Part shown: piece by piece, positions 30,380 through 42,979 of the stretch | How positions within the stretch are numbered: position 1 is the first letter of the stretch | How the letters are laid out: each line of letters opens with the position of its first letter | NCBI GenBank assembly: GCA_907163375.1 | Contig: CAJQUW010008761.1 | Coordinates: 1-64,000 of the forward strand | Length of the DNA stretch: 64,000 nucleotides | Direction of reading: 5' to 3' | Origin: Prostheceraeus crozeri | Lineage: Eukaryota; Platyhelminthes; Polycladida; Euryleptidae | Translations under genes and position numbers: made by a program | The notes under the pieces: model-generated | The model's input: the letters and a program-made list of their open reading frames with translations, nothing else | The model's database searches: none | Told to the model about the DNA's origin: nothing

Positions 30380-33193
30380 GTGTCAGGTCATTATCCTAGC
30401 TTTGTAGAATTATTGGAAGTCTCAATTCCAAGCATGTGTATTCAAGGCAGAAACTCCAAGCACTCCTTCCAATTGAAACGGCTACTATCCTTGAGAGAAT
30501 GCTGTCATCATCGTAAGGGTCGGGAATAATAGATCAAAGTGCTTATTTGACCTTGCCACAGAAGTAGACACGTCGTCTCTTCTTCTGCGTGACTGGGAAG
30601 GAAGCATTAGAACGTGTAACGTTAATGAAGTGGCACAATCTGCTGACATAGGACCATAGCAATCGAACAATGAGCACTGAGCAGCCAGTTCAACATTATA
30701 CACGCCAAATTGTGCGGAGTTTCAGTGACTGTTTTATCAATCGGATCACACAACAAAGAGATACAGTCGATGTCAAGTTCTGCAGAGAAGTTTCTGAACG
30801 TTTTATCGTGCGCCTGCTAACTTTTATATTAATGATCGGAGGGGCTAATATCATCGAGAAAACTTTTGCGCAATGATCTGAATTCTTCGAATCTGAAAGA
30901 ATCTTGACAATCGGAGAAATTTGAAGGAATTCACAGTAAATCCGCAAGCGGCACACGACCATTTTTCCTATCTCTGCAAGGCATTAAAAATTTCTTTTTG
31001 CCCACTTAGAAAGTTCCTGCATTTGACATCGCTTTGAATTAGTTTGCACTTCTAGAAAAGTTATACGGTTAAGCAATTTAATTCTGTGGACTATGCAGTC
31101 AATAGTAATGCGGCTGTTAAGATCTACTGAGCATCTTAAAAGTAGTTTCTTACAAAAATGTGTCGGAAACTGTGCGTAGAAGGCTTTCTATGAGTTAAAG
31201 AAATTATAGTGCTTTGTACAGTTTTCGATATTTTAAGTTCAACTGAAGGCTGAATTGAAATTATTAATTTGATTTTTGAACTTCTCTACAACGATGACTT
31301 ATCAGAAATTGTAACATAAAATGATGCAACACTTCAAAGTTGATACATAGCAAATTTGCAGATCTTGATTGCTCTTAATGATCGGATCTGAGGACTGAAT
31401 AATGATTGAAGGTGAATTTTGTCAAAGTATGATCGTGTTTGTAGCTCACAATTTAGAATTGCATTGTCAAGTCGCACTGAAAATATCTGCAATATCACGT
31501 TTTTGTCGGTGAAATGAAGATGACGATGATCTTGACATAAACATTCTGACCATTGTTCGTCTGAGTAGCTATAGAATGATAAATTCTTCTGAAAAGCTGC
31601 GCATTGACTTTCCCAACCAAAAACGAAAATATCTTTTCAAAAAGAGAATGAATTCCGAAATTTTCAATAATTTTAATGAAGCAAGATTGATCGCGTAATA
31701 TTATTTATCTTATTTTTGAATATCTCTAGAACGAAAGATTATCGGAAACTGTATGATAAAGCGCAACAGTTTGACGTAGTTCAGATCGCTGTGGAAGAAT
31801 CTCTGCAATAGAGAGTAACTTTGCAGATCTCGACAGCTGCAAATGATTATGATTGTATGTCAATTTTGTAAAAGCATGACTGCTTTCTCAATTTTAGCCA
31901 TTCTTACCGACTACTTTACCGAGTTTGTCAATCACAATAGAATTACAAGATAAAATTGCAATAAAAAACTTGTAATTAGTGCACGTTTTATGACAACGAA
32001 GTTGATGAAGAAGAGAAATTATCTTGACGGACTCAGTCTGACGTGTATTTACCCAAGTCTGAGCAAGACAGATATAGAATGAGTGTCATGACCTATTCTG
32101 GGGAGCCGCAAGGTGACCATCCTTAGCAAAGACGAAATTATCTTTCCAGAATGAGAACGAAGTCTGAAGTTGTCAATAATGCAAATAAATGACTGATCGC
32201 ATGAAGTTTTAATCAGAAAAGCATTAAATATCAAGTCAAAATTGCAAAGCAAACAATGACTCATCGACAGCTACAGCAGACATCATTAAAGTTGATAATC
32301 CACACAATTATGTAGTCACCGCACACATTTGCTGCTCAGTGCTCTGATGTCATCTCAAACTTGTCAGATTGTTGAAATTTGCAGTTGCAGCTCTTCTGCA
32401 GTTTTACAGGTGACGTTGTAGAGTTAAAAATGACAATGTTAGATACTCAACTTCCTAATGCACCAGGGTGACATGCTAGGATGATCAGATATTCCTGGAT
32501 CGTTTTGCCCACTTCTAGCAACTTTTCCGGGATCAAAGGAATTACAAACATCAATACTTGGACTGATTGATGATTGCAGGTCATAGGGATTCTTCTATTT
32601 CTTAGTCCGTCAGTGATCAATGTAGAGAGAATAATTAAATATTGAGTTTCATCTTCAGTTGAGAAATGGGAACAGACCTGAGTTGTCCCCATTTCATCCA
32701 GAATCAGGAATCATCAGCAGGCCGAGTTCGCATCTCTTAACGTCGACACAACTCCCTAACTAAACTTGCAGGAATACCCGGAGAAAATTTGAGATGCCCA
32801 ATTAGCATATTAAAGGAAATTTCTCGGGTATTTATTTAATACTACTTTTAACACACCGATGACTGCCAGAGATCCGTGTATGCACACTGCTGATGAGCCA
32901 GTTTGATTTCCATTCACACATCACTTGAATTCTGACTTGTGATCTTTTTAATGAAAGATCAACTTTAGTTTTAAAAGCGATCGGAGACGCGTCTTTTATT
33001 TAAAGAGAAATATGGCTACTAATACCAGGAGGATTGATGCCAAAGATGCGATGATTTTTTTAAAACGTTGAACTTTCTTTAAAATCTAAATTTCTACCCA
33101 AATTATTTGTCGTTAATAATGAATTGATTCTATTGACCTACCAGAAATTGGTGCTCATCTATCACTTTTTCAAATGCCATTCATTGTTATCAG
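30380..33193. other. URB1 intron, no gene seen
   Basis: No supported gene. Two segments (about 31262-31345 and 31706-31775) look alike (TTTTTGAAnnTCTCTA.AACGA...ATTATC.GAAA.TGTA), suggesting an old dispersed repeat, but I could not define its ends. Confidence 0.35.
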
Positions 33194-33995
33194 ACACTTC
33201 CTTATCTCTTCTTCAAACGTACCGGTGTTGTCAACTCAACTTAGTCTTCTATGTGCATGTGTGCCACGCCAGCAAAGTCATTCAAACCTTCGAACCATAT
33301 CTGACCATCCTGTGCGTGATTATCTTGTGATGGTAAGATCGACTCCAAGTACAGAGAGAGGTTCCAACTTGAAAGAGTGCATACAATCATGATTTAATGA
33401 GATTTCAACAGTTACCAGAAATATGAATGATACTTTGGCCACTTCTGTTTCATCATAAATAATTTGAATTTTCTTTCCGGCTTTGCGGGGATTAATTGAA
33501 TTCAAAAATAAATTGATTTTAGTGAATCTTAATTTTCTATTACTTAGTTACCACAAGAAATTCAACAGAAGTGCGAGTTTGAATTTAGAGACCCTATTTA
33601 TTGCAACAACATCGTCTCAAAATGCAGAATGAATGTCATCATTAAGGAAAGCATTACTCTACATCCTATACCGCTGAAAATTGAAGTGTTAGATTCGAAT
33701 ATCTTTAAGTGGCGAAAATGCGCACTCGAATACGTGGCCGATAAGAGTTATTCTTACACGTAAATGAATAATAAAATTTGTTTTGCATCATCCTAATTTA
33801 TTCTGAAAGTAATATTCATCTCTGTCATTGATTTTGTGTAATAATAATCTTTGTTTTTTCAGAGACAAGCCGAGTCGGGATATTTTGTATCGCATTTTGG
33901 ACACAGTGAAATCCCATCTAGCGAGTGTGAAGGACACAACAGCCGCGGTCGTGCTGCGACAAGAGCTGAATTCTCTTGTGTCAGTTGTAATTTGA
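33194..33995 (+). CDS. URB1: URB1 last three exons and stop
   Basis: Exons 33194-33332 (acceptor TTGTTATCAG, donor ATG|GTAAGA), 33548-33759 (acceptor TTACTTAG, donor AC|GTAAATG) and 33863-33995 (acceptor TTTTTTCAG, stop TGA at 33993). Phases agree throughout: 2 from the exon at 23899, 0 after 33332, 2 after 33759. The protein segments include NVPVLSTQLSLLCACVP, then NNIVSKCRMNVIIKESITL, FKWRKCALEYVADKS, and the final RDILYRILDTVKSHL...NSLVSVVI. The chain of matching phases is the main evidence. The sequence is less recognisable than the upstream exons and ends sooner than vertebrate URB1, so a short C-terminus or further alternative exons are possible. Confidence 0.75.
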
Positions 33996-34030
33996 ATGAT
34001 TTGGACATTTCTGCGGTTGCTTTACTTCGA

Positions 34031-34036
34031 AATAAA
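34031..34036 (+). terminator. Poly(A) signal of URB1
   Basis: AATAAA lies 36 nt past the predicted URB1 stop codon. Confidence 0.6.
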
Positions 34037-34039
34037 TCC

Positions 34040-37000
34040 CCGATGAATGTTTTATAGTTTTGTTTATTTGAATCCCGCTGATTATTATTTAAGAACAAAA
34101 ATTGCCATTCATACCTATATATTGTAGAATTCAACTAAGTATCGCCCCTGATGATAACGATATTTGAAAGACAACAAAAGAACTTCAAAGTAGCTGCTGA
34201 AATGCACATCTTAGGGGCCAAGCAGAAGTCGCAGCGTTTGGGAAATAAGTGCCTAGCAGTGCATTCGAACGAGACCATTTATTCAGTTCCTCGATCATTT
34301 GGCGATTTTGGTCGTTCACTCAGTTCGCCGTTCATTTTAATGTTGCGCTAAACCGTTCTGCGGAGAAAAAATGTCAGTTCGTTCAGATCTTTTTCATTCA
34401 CTTGGCAAGACGGAATGTTTATGGTAATGCGCTTGTTGAATTTTCGGCAGAAGGTAATTGCGCTTTTCGCCCGTATTTAGCATATCCCATCGAAAATCTT
34501 ATGCTTTACATCTTTTACGTAGAGTCAATTTGTAAGGGAAACGCTAAAATGATAAATCCCAGTTATTAAATCGAGATGAAAATATATTATCCATAAATTA
34601 TAAAAACATTGTAAAAGGCACTACTGATGTAACCCTACTCTACTAATGCAACATAAGGTTATTCGTAGACTGGCCTTAATCTCATTTCAAACTTCGCATG
34701 TGAAAAGTGAAATGTCAATATTGCTCACTTCCTGCTAGTAATTGCAGCAATTTGAGAAGCCTTCGTTCAGTTCGCTCTTCAGCTCATGAACGGCAAACAC
34801 ATTCTTATTCAGTTCTGTTCGATGGCAGCTACTAGAAAACCCCGATCACTCAGTTCACCATCTGCTCGAAATCTCGCTCACTCACTCGAAAGTTCGACTG
34901 TACATGGTGTTGATATAGAAAGTGGCTTCATCGCTAAATTTAATATTCTTTTCAGCCTTTCATCTGCTTGCAGTTGGAGTCGTGGTGAATTTCCACGGTC
35001 GAAGAATTTCCACCATCTTTATGCGCCAAAATTTCGGGATGCTTCATGCCTAGCACTTGGCTTGCACTCAATTGAAAGTTTTGCCTCATTCTTCCTTCAG
35101 ATTCGTTCGTTTGAACGAACACTCCGTTCGTACATAATACTTTGTATGTCCCCGTGAGAAGAGCTGATAAAGGTCTTCAAGAATTGAGATTTTTAGTCCC
35201 AAAGTTCCAGTTTGTCGACCCTTTTTTGAATTTATCAATAAACAGATCGTCAAGACTCTACATAGTTGCAATTGAAAGGAAAATGCATGCACTTCTTCAG
35301 CTATTTCAGCAGTTGCTCATCACTTTGTCCTATGATAGCTGGATGATTAAACTGACACTTTTTTTCTCACCGTATGCACTGGGCAATAAATTGGCTACTT
35401 CATAAATTCGAATCGATGTGTATATTACGTCTTATTAATCGACAAAGCTTCCAGAAAAGTTGGAATTACATACCGTAGGCCCTATTTCTTTCTTCTAAAC
35501 CTTGTTTCCCTACAATGATTCCTTACAGCATTGGATCATTGCTAGAAACAATTGGAGCAGTATCATCGAGTCTCTGTCAATTATCGCAATAGTATCCAGC
35601 TATTATGAAATGTTGATCAACACTGCTCTAGCAATTTTTTTCGAAGAGGTTGGATCTTCTGCCTTCATATTTTTGAGGGATCACAGCAAAAGGCGTCGCT
35701 TCTGGTCAGCTATGTTCAATTTTTCATGTCATTGGATGACTTGACTAATGTATACATGCATAACGAGTGCCTCAAAATTCCGACTATTTCAAATAGGCAT
35801 ATGTACTGACATCCCTTCTCATCGGCTTGCCTACAGGAAACACCCGTTTGTGCATAAATACTTTAGAGGTCTGTCTTACATCGCTTAGGGATGTTTCGTT
35901 TATTAGTGAGAAAGCATACAATTACTTGTAAGTTAGCATTTTCTGATTATCAATAATACAAAATAGATATTCTGGCACGCCTAAACTCATAGTGAATTTC
36001 AAAGGCCCGTTACACGAATAAACGACTCTCGACACAGAATTCCTTACGCTATGTCGTCACTGACGGCCAGTGATAGTGAATCGTATGCTACATGAAGACG
36101 GGACATTTGAAAAGCAATCTTCATATTTTGAGGAGCAATTTCGAAATCCCGCGATAACAATTTCAATTTTTATGGATCCTGAAATTCTCGGGAGTCAAAG
36201 TAAGAGCATGTCCGGCACCCATTGCAATCCATAGTTCACATCATTAGCGCGCCGGAAATAATACATCATGCACCTTTTTGATGTTGCCATGGTACATTGT
36301 AATTCCATCTTGTGATGTAATTTATTTTCCAAAAGGAACGCAGCTGTGAGCAATTTATTCAATTTAAGAAAATATCTAAAAATATGTAGACTGCTTCAAA
36401 TGAGTGGATTCGAGGTACCAGTGCACTTCATAGCTCGATGGACAGTTGAAAGTGATGACGCGGCTGGTCATTTTTGTCTGAATTCGTGATTATGGTATGA
36501 CGATCTTGGAGGGATCTATAATTAGAATCAGTTTCATCTCACTATAAAATCGTCAGGGTCTCTCCCCAATCTTTTAATAGAAACGTTAATCACGACGTTG
36601 AAAGTTACATAAGGTATCAATTAATTATTCCCCTAGAAGATTACTCTAAGATGCAGCGGAAACTAACATAATAGTCTATTGTATCATGAAAATGGTTCAT
36701 TATACTTATCGGTACTTCAATTAATGCACACTGTTGTCTTTTCGTAGGACTTTACTCATTATTCGTTTTTATAAATTTAGATGTCAATGACATAGATGAA
36801 TAACTATTGTTATTACAATTATGTTTGTACCTTATCAGCAACTATCATTATTGATAGACGAAGTCCCGGATCACATAGGTGAACGAGTACAGTATCACCT
36901 TCAGTAAATGACATTTCAGATTTGCGGTTGAATTATAGCTCCCCCACTTATATACGTGTTTAATTATTTCAAATGGCTACAGATGAAAAGAAATCACGAT

Positions 37001-39400
37001 TGATTAAACGATGCGATGTTTGATGATGTGTGTCACTGCCATTGTCATGGTACTGCGGGCAGTCATGTAACAGTGTGCTGGTAGAAGTTGTGACGCAACT
37101 CTATGAAGACGCAAATTAACTACATCTGACATTGGCCGTGCATCTAATACCTATCAGCAAATTCAACCATCGCTCGGAGAAAAAAGTTTGACATATTGTC
37201 GGATGGACAGAATTTATATTTGAGTACTTATGACACATTGAAACAAAATGAATGAACCAAAGGAGGCGGAAACAATCATATGAAAACGAATGTTCAGAAA
37301 AATCCTCTCATAATTCAAAAACGCATTATGTTAGTATCACTCATGCCAGTACACAAAAAGGGTTACAAGTAAGGCAAGAAAATAGATTTTTCTAAAATAA
37401 ATTTTAGTCTTCCGTAGAAAGTCTACGTAAGAAACATCTTCGCAGATCAAAATAGAAATATAAGTGCAAAAATCACAGTCTTCAAATTTGGACGGATGAT
37501 ATCAGGGCAAGTTTATCTGGCAATAAAAAAATCACTGGAATACGAGCGTCACACAATACAAGTATTTCACTTTTTAAACACACTTCGTTTTCTTCAACTC
37601 CGTACAGAAATTTACTTGTGGAAATCAATCTACAAATGCAGCAACTTCTTGTGTTAGTGCATGCAATGTAATCATAGTAAATTTCAACCCATTGTATTTC
37701 AGTATACAAAGGTCGCCTGTTAAACTATACATTTCTACATACTATGAATGCGGGCAAGCATCCTTGGATCTACGAATGCAATGATAAGCTAACAACTCCA
37801 GGTTTTGCAGATGTACAAAACTTCACTAGATTTTAAATGAGCAGATTTACTCATAAAAGAGAAAAAAAGATATTTTACAGTTCGACTGGCTTCAAAACTT
37901 TGTGCTTTTTCAAGGCCAAAAATGCCTTCAGCCAGTCGACTTGTTGAACACTTTTCGCTATCTGAATATCATCACCATGTTAGAAAAAATGTGTCATCTT
38001 TGTCTTTAGGCCTGACTCCTCGGTTATATTCTAGTAGGCTTGCTTATGTCAAAATCCTTCCTTTCTCAACATTTTTCGTAAGATTCAGAAGTCATTATGA
38101 AGCTAGGAATGCAGAAAAGACTTTTTTTGATACAGTCATTTGTGTGTTACTACGATTGTATACAAATTTTGCAGTGAAAGAAGAATTTGAGCATTATTTA
38201 GGCCTACATCAGGAACAATAAATGAGAGGAAAGAAAGCTTCGATTCTTGTTCAATCACCTTCTTCCACCTACGTATGTAAAGTTCGACAAACAGATGAGT
38301 TATATGTATAAAGATTGCAGTTCAAACGCGAAATCCTTTAAATTCAAAGACCAGTTAATTCGCAAATTAACTAAGAATTCAGCACGTTGCAGAGGCCGCC
38401 AATTTTGAAAATACCTGCTTATTTCTGAAATTACAAATAAAAAAGCCGAATAATTATTCAACCATCCATGTAATCATCCGCTATCACCGCGCTATCGACA
38501 GAACTCCATACGAATCAAGTAGTCAATTCTCGAACTAACTGCCTTTGTCAACTATTTTGTGAATTAGCGACAGATTTCGCGCTTCAACAACAGTCATACT
38601 TTTAATCACACAGTAAGTTATCAGCCGTCTACAATATTAAGCATGGTGCAATTGATTATTAATTCAATTTTCACATTTTTTAATTAATTTTGTGGCACAT
38701 CCAAAACTCCTAACTAATACCAACTAAATCCAAGGATGCTTGTACTCGTAATCCATCATCGTAAAGCAGTGATATTCCGCTGGCGAAAAAATTCGAAATC
38801 ATAATTGAATATGAAAATCAATGAAGAAAATCCCACGACCGAAGCTACATTATATGTAATGAGAATGCGCACAACATTTCGAACCTCACTAACAAATTGC
38901 CAAAAGGCAAATTTTAGCAAATAAATTGCAAGTATCATCATCTTCGGTAAAATATACATCAATACAGTTTGCTAATGATATATTTAGTTTTAGATTATCC
39001 TACTGTCGGACATTGAACTAGCGATGGAACCATTCCGCTCCCGTTTACATGAAACAAAGAGAAGAAAGTGTGCAAATAGTACACACTGGAAACGGTATTT
39101 TTCCGCTTCTTCCTCTAGGAGCGCTATGAAATATTACCATTCCGCTGTTTTCCTACTTGCATATAGTAGAGGAAGATTTTACCACCTACTCCTCTCTCAA
39201 CCGCGGTGCAAGAATTTACGGAGTACCGCATCCTATTTACGATAGAAGCATTCTGTACATGATGCGTATCTATCCGAACTAGCGTTCCATACCGTTCTGT
39301 TCCGTTCTATCGTTTCTTTCCATATTTTTCCGTTCGGTTCTGCTGCTCGGATCAGTTCTAAGAAAGGCTATTAACAGTTCCGTTCTCCTCATTTCCGAAA
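34040..39400. other. Intergenic stretch, no supported gene
   Basis: Only short frames without recognisable domains or flanking splice logic, including 37922-38221 (99 codons, plus). A run of GAAC/GTTC-rich sequence (35100-35130 and again 39285-39400, with CCGTTCTGTTCCGTTCT) is a simple repeat. Confidence 0.45.
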
Positions 39401-39421
39401 AATGGGTGCGCTTGCGTTTTC

Positions 39422-39460
39422 GGCAGGGTGCTGTGCGATGAAAAGGCACAGCACCCTGCC
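39422..39460 (-). repeat. Perfect 15-bp hairpin downstream of the caspase gene
   Basis: GGCAGGGTGCTGTGC and its exact inverse flank a 9-nt loop (39437-39445). It is GC-rich in an AT-rich setting and lies about 160 nt past the caspase stop codon on the same strand, so it may be in the 3' UTR. Confidence 0.8.
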
Positions 39461-39619
39461 ATGACAGTAGATCCACCCCCGATATTAATTCAAGTTTGGT
39501 CGTGGAGAATTTCATTGCTTGTCATATTCAAATCTAAGTAGACTATCAATCTTATCGCCAAATTAAAAATCTAGAAAAGATAATTAAACAATTCAGCAGT
39601 GCATTAATGACCAACAAAC

Positions 39620-40606
39620 TCATTTACCGTGCTTCGGTGCAAAGTAGACTTCTTTGGTCAGCATGGAAACAATGGAAGGGATTTGTTTCTTCTTTGACAT
39701 GAGTTCACTACTGGCATTGGACTCGAATTCATACGCCACTTTCCTACAGACTCTTGTCAGCATTCGAAGTAAGTCCATGTCTTTCCCATATTGTAAGAAG
39801 ACACTGGAGATAGCCTGAATGAACCACGATCCTGACCTTGAATTTCTCCAAGAATAATATCCAGGAACCACTGAGAAGGCCAATAGAAAATCCGCCTCTG
39901 TTGGTATTCTCTGTGTGCGATCTTGATTTCGTCCACCACTTCCGTTTGCAAAATCAGAGTCAAGATGTGGATCTACATAAGAGACTTCCATTCCATCATC
40001 CAGTTTGCTCCCTCTACAAGCCTGGACGAAGAACATCTTCGGTTTTCCAGCTAAACTTCTACACGCATCACCCTTGAAAGGCGTGAGAAGGTCGTCGAAT
40101 CGGACCAGACCATCAGTGGCGTAGATATGGCCTTCCTCTCCATGAGACAGAATGACACAGGCGAAACAGTCGTATTTGGAATGATTTCTCTTGGCCATAT
40201 CCGTCATTACCCGACGCAGTTGGCGGGCCGTGATGTTCTGGACCAACAGACAGTGAAAATCGAGATAATGAAATGCTTTGTAGACGTTGCTGATATCTGC
40301 CTGAGCTCCGACACGGTCTGGCATGTTCACTTCACGAGCAAATTTATCATTGCTGACAATAAGGCAGATTCCACGTTCCGGATGATCGTTTTTGTACACA
40401 AAAATGGAATCTTCAGCTGGAGTACTACCAAGTTGGAGGTCTGACGAGCACGAATATCGCTGAAATTTCACATCTGGAGTGACAGGAATCACACGATCCG
40501 AGCCGGCACTTCCTGGAGATTCGAAATTAGCACCGAAGCGTCCAGCCATTGGACCATCGGGATCATCGTAGTCGCAATTGGGATTCAAATCTTCACCGTG
40601 ATCCAT
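39620..40606 (-). CDS. Effector-type caspase (caspase-3/7-like)
   Basis: A cysteine protease that cleaves after Asp during apoptosis. The 328-residue frame has a short N-terminal prodomain with no CARD or death-effector domain, the feature of effector caspases. The p20 domain has the catalytic His155 in LSHGEEG and Cys197 in QACRG. The linker (about 205-235) contains several Asp residues suitable for processing. The p10 domain has SWRN (252-255), which shapes the S1 pocket, and GSWFIQ (259-264). All catalytic residues are present and the frame is uninterrupted, so it is probably functional. The whole protein is in one exon. Just upstream, minus TATTTTCAG|TTGCA followed by the ATG looks like a 3' splice site, so the 5' UTR is probably spliced. 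Neighbours are unrelated. Confidence 0.95.
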   Translation of the reverse strand: MDHGEDLNPNCDYDDPDGPMAGRFGANFESPGSAGSDRVIPVTPDVKFQRYSCSSDLQLGSTPAEDSIFVYKNDHPERGICLIVSNDKFAREVNMPDRVGAQADISNVYKAFHYLDFHCLLVQNITARQLRRVMTDMAKRNHSKYDCFACVILSHGEEGHIYATDGLVRFDDLLTPFKGDACRSLAGKPKMFFVQACRGSKLDDGMEVSYVDPHLDSDFANGSGGRNQDRTQRIPTEADFLLAFSVVPGYYSWRNSRSGSWFIQAISSVFLQYGKDMDLLRMLTRVCRKVAYEFESNASSELMSKKKQIPSIVSMLTKEVYFAPKHGK

Positions 40607-40639
40607 TGCAACTGAAAATAGACAAGAAAAATTTCAATC

Positions 40640-41094
40640 CAAGCTGTATCTAAAATCACATCACAACTGAAGTTAACATTACAGAAACCTACACACGGTG
40701 GGTATGAATGAAGTTTTAGATTTTTTTTCAATTTTATGAGGCTCCAGGAGCAAGAAATGAGCAAAAATAAAATCTTTTAATGCAGATTTTTTGTAAATGG
40801 ACTATTTCCAAAATGGCCGCCATTTTCCAAAAAATCACAATTATCGCAAATTGTTTGTAACTTACACTTCGACTACAGCGTAGGAACGAAATCGCAAGTG
40901 AAAATGCACGTGTAGACCACCGCTTTTGTCGGTCCGGACCCGAATTAAATTTAATCCAGGCCTGAGTCAGAAAAATTGATCATTCATTTTGCCATCCTTA
41001 CTGAAAATACCGATTGCGTTTGAATGATCAACTTGAACAGTAAATGATTGATAAATGGATATCCTATACAATGTTACTCTGTAAGTTTAACTGA
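40640..41094. other. Caspase upstream region, no gene seen
   Basis: This should contain the caspase promoter and first non-coding exon, but I could not place a TATA box or donor with confidence. Confidence 0.35.
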
Positions 41095-41109
41095 TTTTGT
41101 TGTGGAGTA

Positions 41110-41318
41110 GTAGGATAAGTGCTCTCCGTGGCACAGTGGTAAAGTGCTTGGCTTAGTGATCTTTCGGTCCAGAGGTCGAGCCCCGAAAATGTCATTGGAA
41201 GTCGTCAGGAAGGGCATCCGGACTAAAAGATCACAGCGCTCCCAATTGAAGTCTGACTGTGTCAGCACCGTCCAAGCCCCCAGAAAGGGTGAGCAGCAGT
41301 GACGTTAAACCATCATTT
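41110..41318 (+). mobile_element. tRNA-derived SINE, copy 2 (intact, with 15-bp target duplication)
   Basis: The head has a pol III A box (GTGGCACAGTGG) and B box (GGTCGAGCCCC), typical of a tRNA-derived promoter. The body contains GGAAGTCGTCAGGAAGGGCA and CAGCACCGTCCAAGCCCC and ends CCATCATTTT. It is flanked by TTTTGTTGTGGAGTA at 41095-41109 and 41319-41333, a perfect target duplication that shows LINE-driven, fairly recent insertion. Confidence 0.9.
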
Positions 41319-41333
41319 TTTTGTTGTGGAGTA

Positions 41334-42977
41334 AGATGGTGAAATACAAGAAATATTAACCATTTGATTATCTTTTACAAATTCTCGTCGGTGTTAGATG
41401 TTAATATTATATCTGCTTCAAGATTCAGAAGTTGAGCCAAATTAGCTACAGCCCACGCATCTAGCATCATTGCCTTTGATGAATGCGTGAGCGAAGTCAG
41501 ACAATTTAACGCGCTATGAGGCAATTTACAGATTTATGCGGCTTTCATCTCCATAATCATTTGGTTTCTTAAAAAATTAATTAATGGATTCCTCCTTCAT
41601 ATACCAATATTTACGTCTTCTATTGTTCAACAATTATCTTCATAAATCTTCACTTGAATTGATGCAGTGAATGCAATTGATCAACATGTCAATTTGATGA
41701 ACATAAATTTCAGACATGATGCATATCTCAGTCCGGGTTCTTGATATTTCATTCTCGGGCCTGCTTCCAGTTCTGGTAGAGACGTTGGAATAAAAAAACA
41801 ACAGCATCTTCCTCCATGATCAACAGAAGAGTTCCTGGAATGCGAGAGCAATCATATATCAACGCTTCCACTTTCGCACAAGTTGCATAGTGCATCCTCT
41901 TCCAGAGACAGCTGTTACGAAAAATCGACAGTCAGCAAGATATGAATTAATGCAATCATAACTTAGGCGTACATGATGCAAATTTAGCGGAATTATAGGC
42001 TTCTAAACTCAAATCCCCAACGTCTTAGTACCTAAAAGCCCGCCAGGTGTCACAGTCGTTGACTGCAAAACTCGAGGAAACCCTTTCAATTAATAATAAA
42101 AAAAAAACAGCAGAGCAGAGCAAAAAAAAGAGAGCAGAGACAGCAGAGAGAGAGAAAGCAGAGCAATAGGCTGCTCATGCGTCAGGTACAATGGAAGGGT
42201 GAAGTATCAGACTACAATGTGACATGTTTAATCAATTACAAGTACAGGACGTCTCCACTATTGACGGACATTCTGTCAAAATTCTATGCAATATTCGTTA
42301 TTAATTTCTCATTTTCATTACGTCGATGACGTTACTCCATATAAAGGGAACCTGATAAGAAATTCAAATGTCAAGAACTTTGTCAAAATTCATTCACTTC
42401 TCTCTATGCTGAGCCATGGACTTCTCCAACGCATTCGATCATATTATTTCAAGCTAAATTTCCGTAAGCCTCATAAACCTTTCTTACAAATAACAGCGAA
42501 ATTAATTGAAGACCTTCCTGTCATGCTGATTTGACGCACTACTAGAAAGTCAATAAGATGTCAAATTGATTTTATTTGACTGTTTGCTACATGTACACTT
42601 AAAGCACTCTGGTTCACTAATATCACACTAAAACGCACAAGAATCTTGCCGTAGCGGGGAACATTTTGTTCTAACATGTCGATCATAACGAGGCAAACGT
42701 CGATTAACTAATACTACATTCATCATAACGAGAGAGCATGTTGATCACAACAGATTCATTAGTCTCCATTTTGCAATAAATCAACGGTTTTTCATGTTGC
42801 GTTGATTAGACATGTCATACACAGATATCGGTTGGTCGCAAGATTATTCAAGCTATCAGAATCGTCATTGAGTAATAATTTCTGCTCTGGCCTGTTTGAA
42901 AAATGTTCTTTTTCGACATATTCCAGTCAAAAGAGACATTATGTATCATGCCATGAATAAATTGATCAAAATTGATG
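41334..42977. other. Intergenic stretch with a purine-rich patch
   Basis: No gene seen. A purine-rich low-complexity tract (AGCAGAG/AAAGAGAG repeats) lies at about 42095-42170. Confidence 0.45.
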
Positions 42978-42979
42978 TA

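Noticed and set aside
37922-38221. 99-codon plus-strand frame
   Set aside because: No domain, no splice context and no similarity that I recognise.
41121-41186. tRNA gene at the SINE head
   Set aside because: A and B boxes are present, but a full cloverleaf cannot be formed and the copy has a SINE body and target duplication.
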